Source: Pseudomonas sp. (GTDB lineage: Bacteria; Pseudomonadota; Gammaproteobacteria; Pseudomonadales; Pseudomonadaceae). Taken from it: DNA of 64,000 bases. Both the position numbers and the translations under genes were made by a program. The stretch lies in NCBI GenBank assembly GCA_007713455.1, contig VMRT01000004.1:62001-126000 (forward strand), in the 5' to 3' direction. Positions within the stretch are counted from its first letter, which is position 1, and every line of letters begins with the position of its first letter. Under the pieces are notes generated by a model. That model was not told the DNA's origin and ran no database searches. It saw nothing but the letters and a program-made list of their open reading frames with translations. Positions 62,730-64,000 of this stretch are shown in pieces.

Positions 62730-63488
62730 ATGACTGTTGCGCTCACTGCCCTGGTTCAGGAAGCAGACCGGTATCTGGATGCCGCGAGGATTGCCGATTA
62801 CTGCCCCAATGGTCTGCAGGTCGAAGGGCGTCCTCAGGTGGCGCGGATCGTCAGCGGTGTGACGGCCAGCCAGGCATTACTGGATGCGGCAGTCGAGGCG
62901 GGCGCCGATGTGGTCCTGGTCCACCATGGGTATTTCTGGAAAAACGAAGATGCCCGCGTCGTCGGCATGAAGCAGCGCCGCCTGAAAACCTTGCTGAGCA
63001 ACGATATCAGCCTGCTGGCGTACCACCTGCCACTCGATGTCCACCCCGAGGTTGGCAACAACGCCCGATTGGGCGTATTGCTCGGTCTTCGCTCCGACGG
63101 TCCGCTGGAGCCGGGCAATCCGCGCTCGGTGGGGCTGGTGGGCTCCCTTGAGAAACCGCTGGCGCCGGCTGAGTTCATGCGTCGGATCCATGACGTGCTT
63201 GGTCGGGAGCCGCTGATGGTCGCCGGCGACCGCCCGATTCGACGTGTCGCCTGGTGTACCGGTGGTGCCCAAGGCTATATCGATCAGGCTGTGGCGGCCG
63301 GAGTAGACGCCTATATCACCGGTGAAATCTCCGAACCCACGGCACATATCGCGCGTGAAAATGGCCTGAGCTTCTTCGCTGCCGGCCATCACGCGACAGA
63401 GCGCTATGGGGTCCGTGCGCTGGGTGAGTACCTAGCAAGCCGCTTCGGCATCGAGCACCAATTCATTGATTGCCCAAACCCCGCGTAA
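62730..63488 (+). CDS. Nif3-like dinuclear metal center protein
   Basis: A 252-residue member of the NIF3/YbgI family, hexameric proteins with a two-metal site and uncertain function, often called GTP cyclohydrolase I type 2 on weak grounds. Metal ligands are visible in VLVHHGYFWKN, HLPLDVHPEVGNNARL and the C-terminal GHHATERYGVRALGEYL. GAGG precedes the ATG at 62730. Between algW and cysD. Confidence 0.93.
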   Translation: MTVALTALVQEADRYLDAARIADYCPNGLQVEGRPQVARIVSGVTASQALLDAAVEAGADVVLVHHGYFWKNEDARVVGMKQRRLKTLLSNDISLLAYHLPLDVHPEVGNNARLGVLLGLRSDGPLEPGNPRSVGLVGSLEKPLAPAEFMRRIHDVLGREPLMVAGDRPIRRVAWCTGGAQGYIDQAVAAGVDAYITGEISEPTAHIARENGLSFFAAGHHATERYGVRALGEYLASRFGIEHQFIDCPNPA

Positions 63489-63570
63489 AGCTTGTTCTAC
63501 AAGCGCAGTGAGTCGTGGAGCCCTCATCTCACGGTCCCGTGGCACGGCGGAGAGTCGATATAAATCTATA

Positions 63571-63588
63571 GCTTTTAGGTCTAAAAGG
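63571..63588. promoter_or_regulatory. Palindrome in the cysD promoter region
   Basis: CTTTTAG-GT-CTAAAAG is a perfect 7-bp inverted repeat about 85 bases upstream of cysD, next to an AT-rich TATAAATCTATA. It may be a regulator site (CysB is expected for this gene), but the match is not diagnostic. Confidence 0.4.
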
Positions 63589-63673
63589 CGGCCTGATTAG
63601 AATTGAAGGTCGTGTTAGAGTTGCGCCCATTCCACGGCCGGCCGGCCGTCCATCTGCCAAATCGTGAGTAGCC

Positions 63674-64000
63674 ATGGTCGACAAACTGACGCATCTGAAA
63701 CAGCTGGAGGCGGAAAGCATCCATATCATTCGAGAGGTCGCTGCAGAGTTCGGCAACCCGGTGATGCTGTATTCCATCGGCAAAGATTCGGCCGTAATGC
63801 TGCACCTGGCGCGCAAGGCCTTCTTCCCTGGCAAGCTGCCGTTCCCGGTGCTGCATGTCGACACCCGCTGGAAGTTCCAGGAGATGTACAGCTTCCGCAC
63901 CAAGATGGTCGAGGAGATGGGCCTTGAGCTGATCACCCACATCAACCCCGAGGGTGTGGCGCAGGACATGAATCCCTTCACGTATGGCAGTGCCAAGCAC
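63674..64000 (+). CDS. cysD: Sulfate adenylyltransferase subunit 2 (partial)
   Basis: Start of the ATP sulfurylase small subunit, which makes APS from sulfate and ATP with the GTPase CysN. 109 codons remain before the window edge. [21 protein letters not shown] and the PP-loop [18 protein letters not shown] are characteristic. cysN or cysNC should follow beyond the edge. Confidence 0.95.
   Translation, partial: MVDKLTHLKQLEAESIHIIREVAAEFGNPVMLYSIGKDSAVMLHLARKAFFPGKLPFPVLHVDTRWKFQEMYSFRTKMVEEMGLELITHINPEGVAQDMNPFTYGSAKH

Overview
The window is a GC-rich gammaproteobacterial chromosome segment. Gene content and order point to Pseudomonas sensu lato, most likely the stutzeri group (Stutzerimonas): lptC-lptA-lptB-rpoN-hpf-ptsN-rapZ-ptsO, mlaFEDCB-ibaG-murA-hisGDC-algW, gatCAB divergent from mreBCD, maf-rng-yhdP-nit-tldD, darP-pmbA, a RoxS/RoxR pair and piuC. 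The genus is inferred from synteny and protein character; no rRNA is present to confirm it. No tRNA, rRNA, CRISPR array, prophage or insertion sequence was recognised.

Layout. 1-4270: the fructose PTS permease and the membrane PQQ glucose dehydrogenase (periplasmic sugar oxidation). 4203-5474: an accessory patch of duplicated DNA made of G/C-rich palindromic elements, a duplicated 3' end of gcd, 235-bp tandem repeats, and a DUF559 (Vsr-like) nuclease gene whose own 3' end is formed by the same element. 5598-8751: prfC and the type III ornithine decarboxylase, separated by an unusual 0.4-kb leader. 8810-19574: an iron-acquisition island with a Sel1-repeat protein, PiuC, two TonB-dependent receptors, and a PepSY / DUF2271 / DUF4198 / membrane flavoreductase cassette that looks like an inner-membrane to periplasm electron-transfer module, followed by a SIMPL protein. 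19727-28879: RoxS/RoxR redox sensing, an AEC carrier, an M23 peptidase with a coiled-coil partner and a bactofilin, two tandem Ca/Na antiporter paralogues, RlpA and GatB. 28891-41018: GatA, GatC, MreBCD, a coiled-coil/PEGA-like protein, Maf, RNase G and YhdP. 41056-48954: a nitrilase-family amidase, TldD/PmbA, DarP, the PTS-Ntr/RapZ/HPF genes and sigma-54. 49101-56592: lipopolysaccharide export (LptCAB), Kdo precursor genes (KdsC, KdsD) divergent from the Mla phospholipid transport operon, a PsiE-like protein and a BolA homologue. 56696-64000: MurA, HisG/HisD/HisC, AlgW, a Nif3-like protein and the start of cysD, cut by the window end.

Functional themes are envelope construction and homeostasis (Mre, Lpt, Kds, Mla, MurA, bactofilin/M23, RlpA, AlgW), nitrogen and carbon regulation (PTS-Ntr, RpoN, RapZ), and iron uptake. 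The most unusual region is the DUF559/palindromic repeat patch at about 4.2-5.5 kb. Other points worth attention are a probable AUC start codon for mreC, three helically phased CAGAATG repeats in the piuC/receptor divergent promoter, and the split periplasmic reductase cassette.
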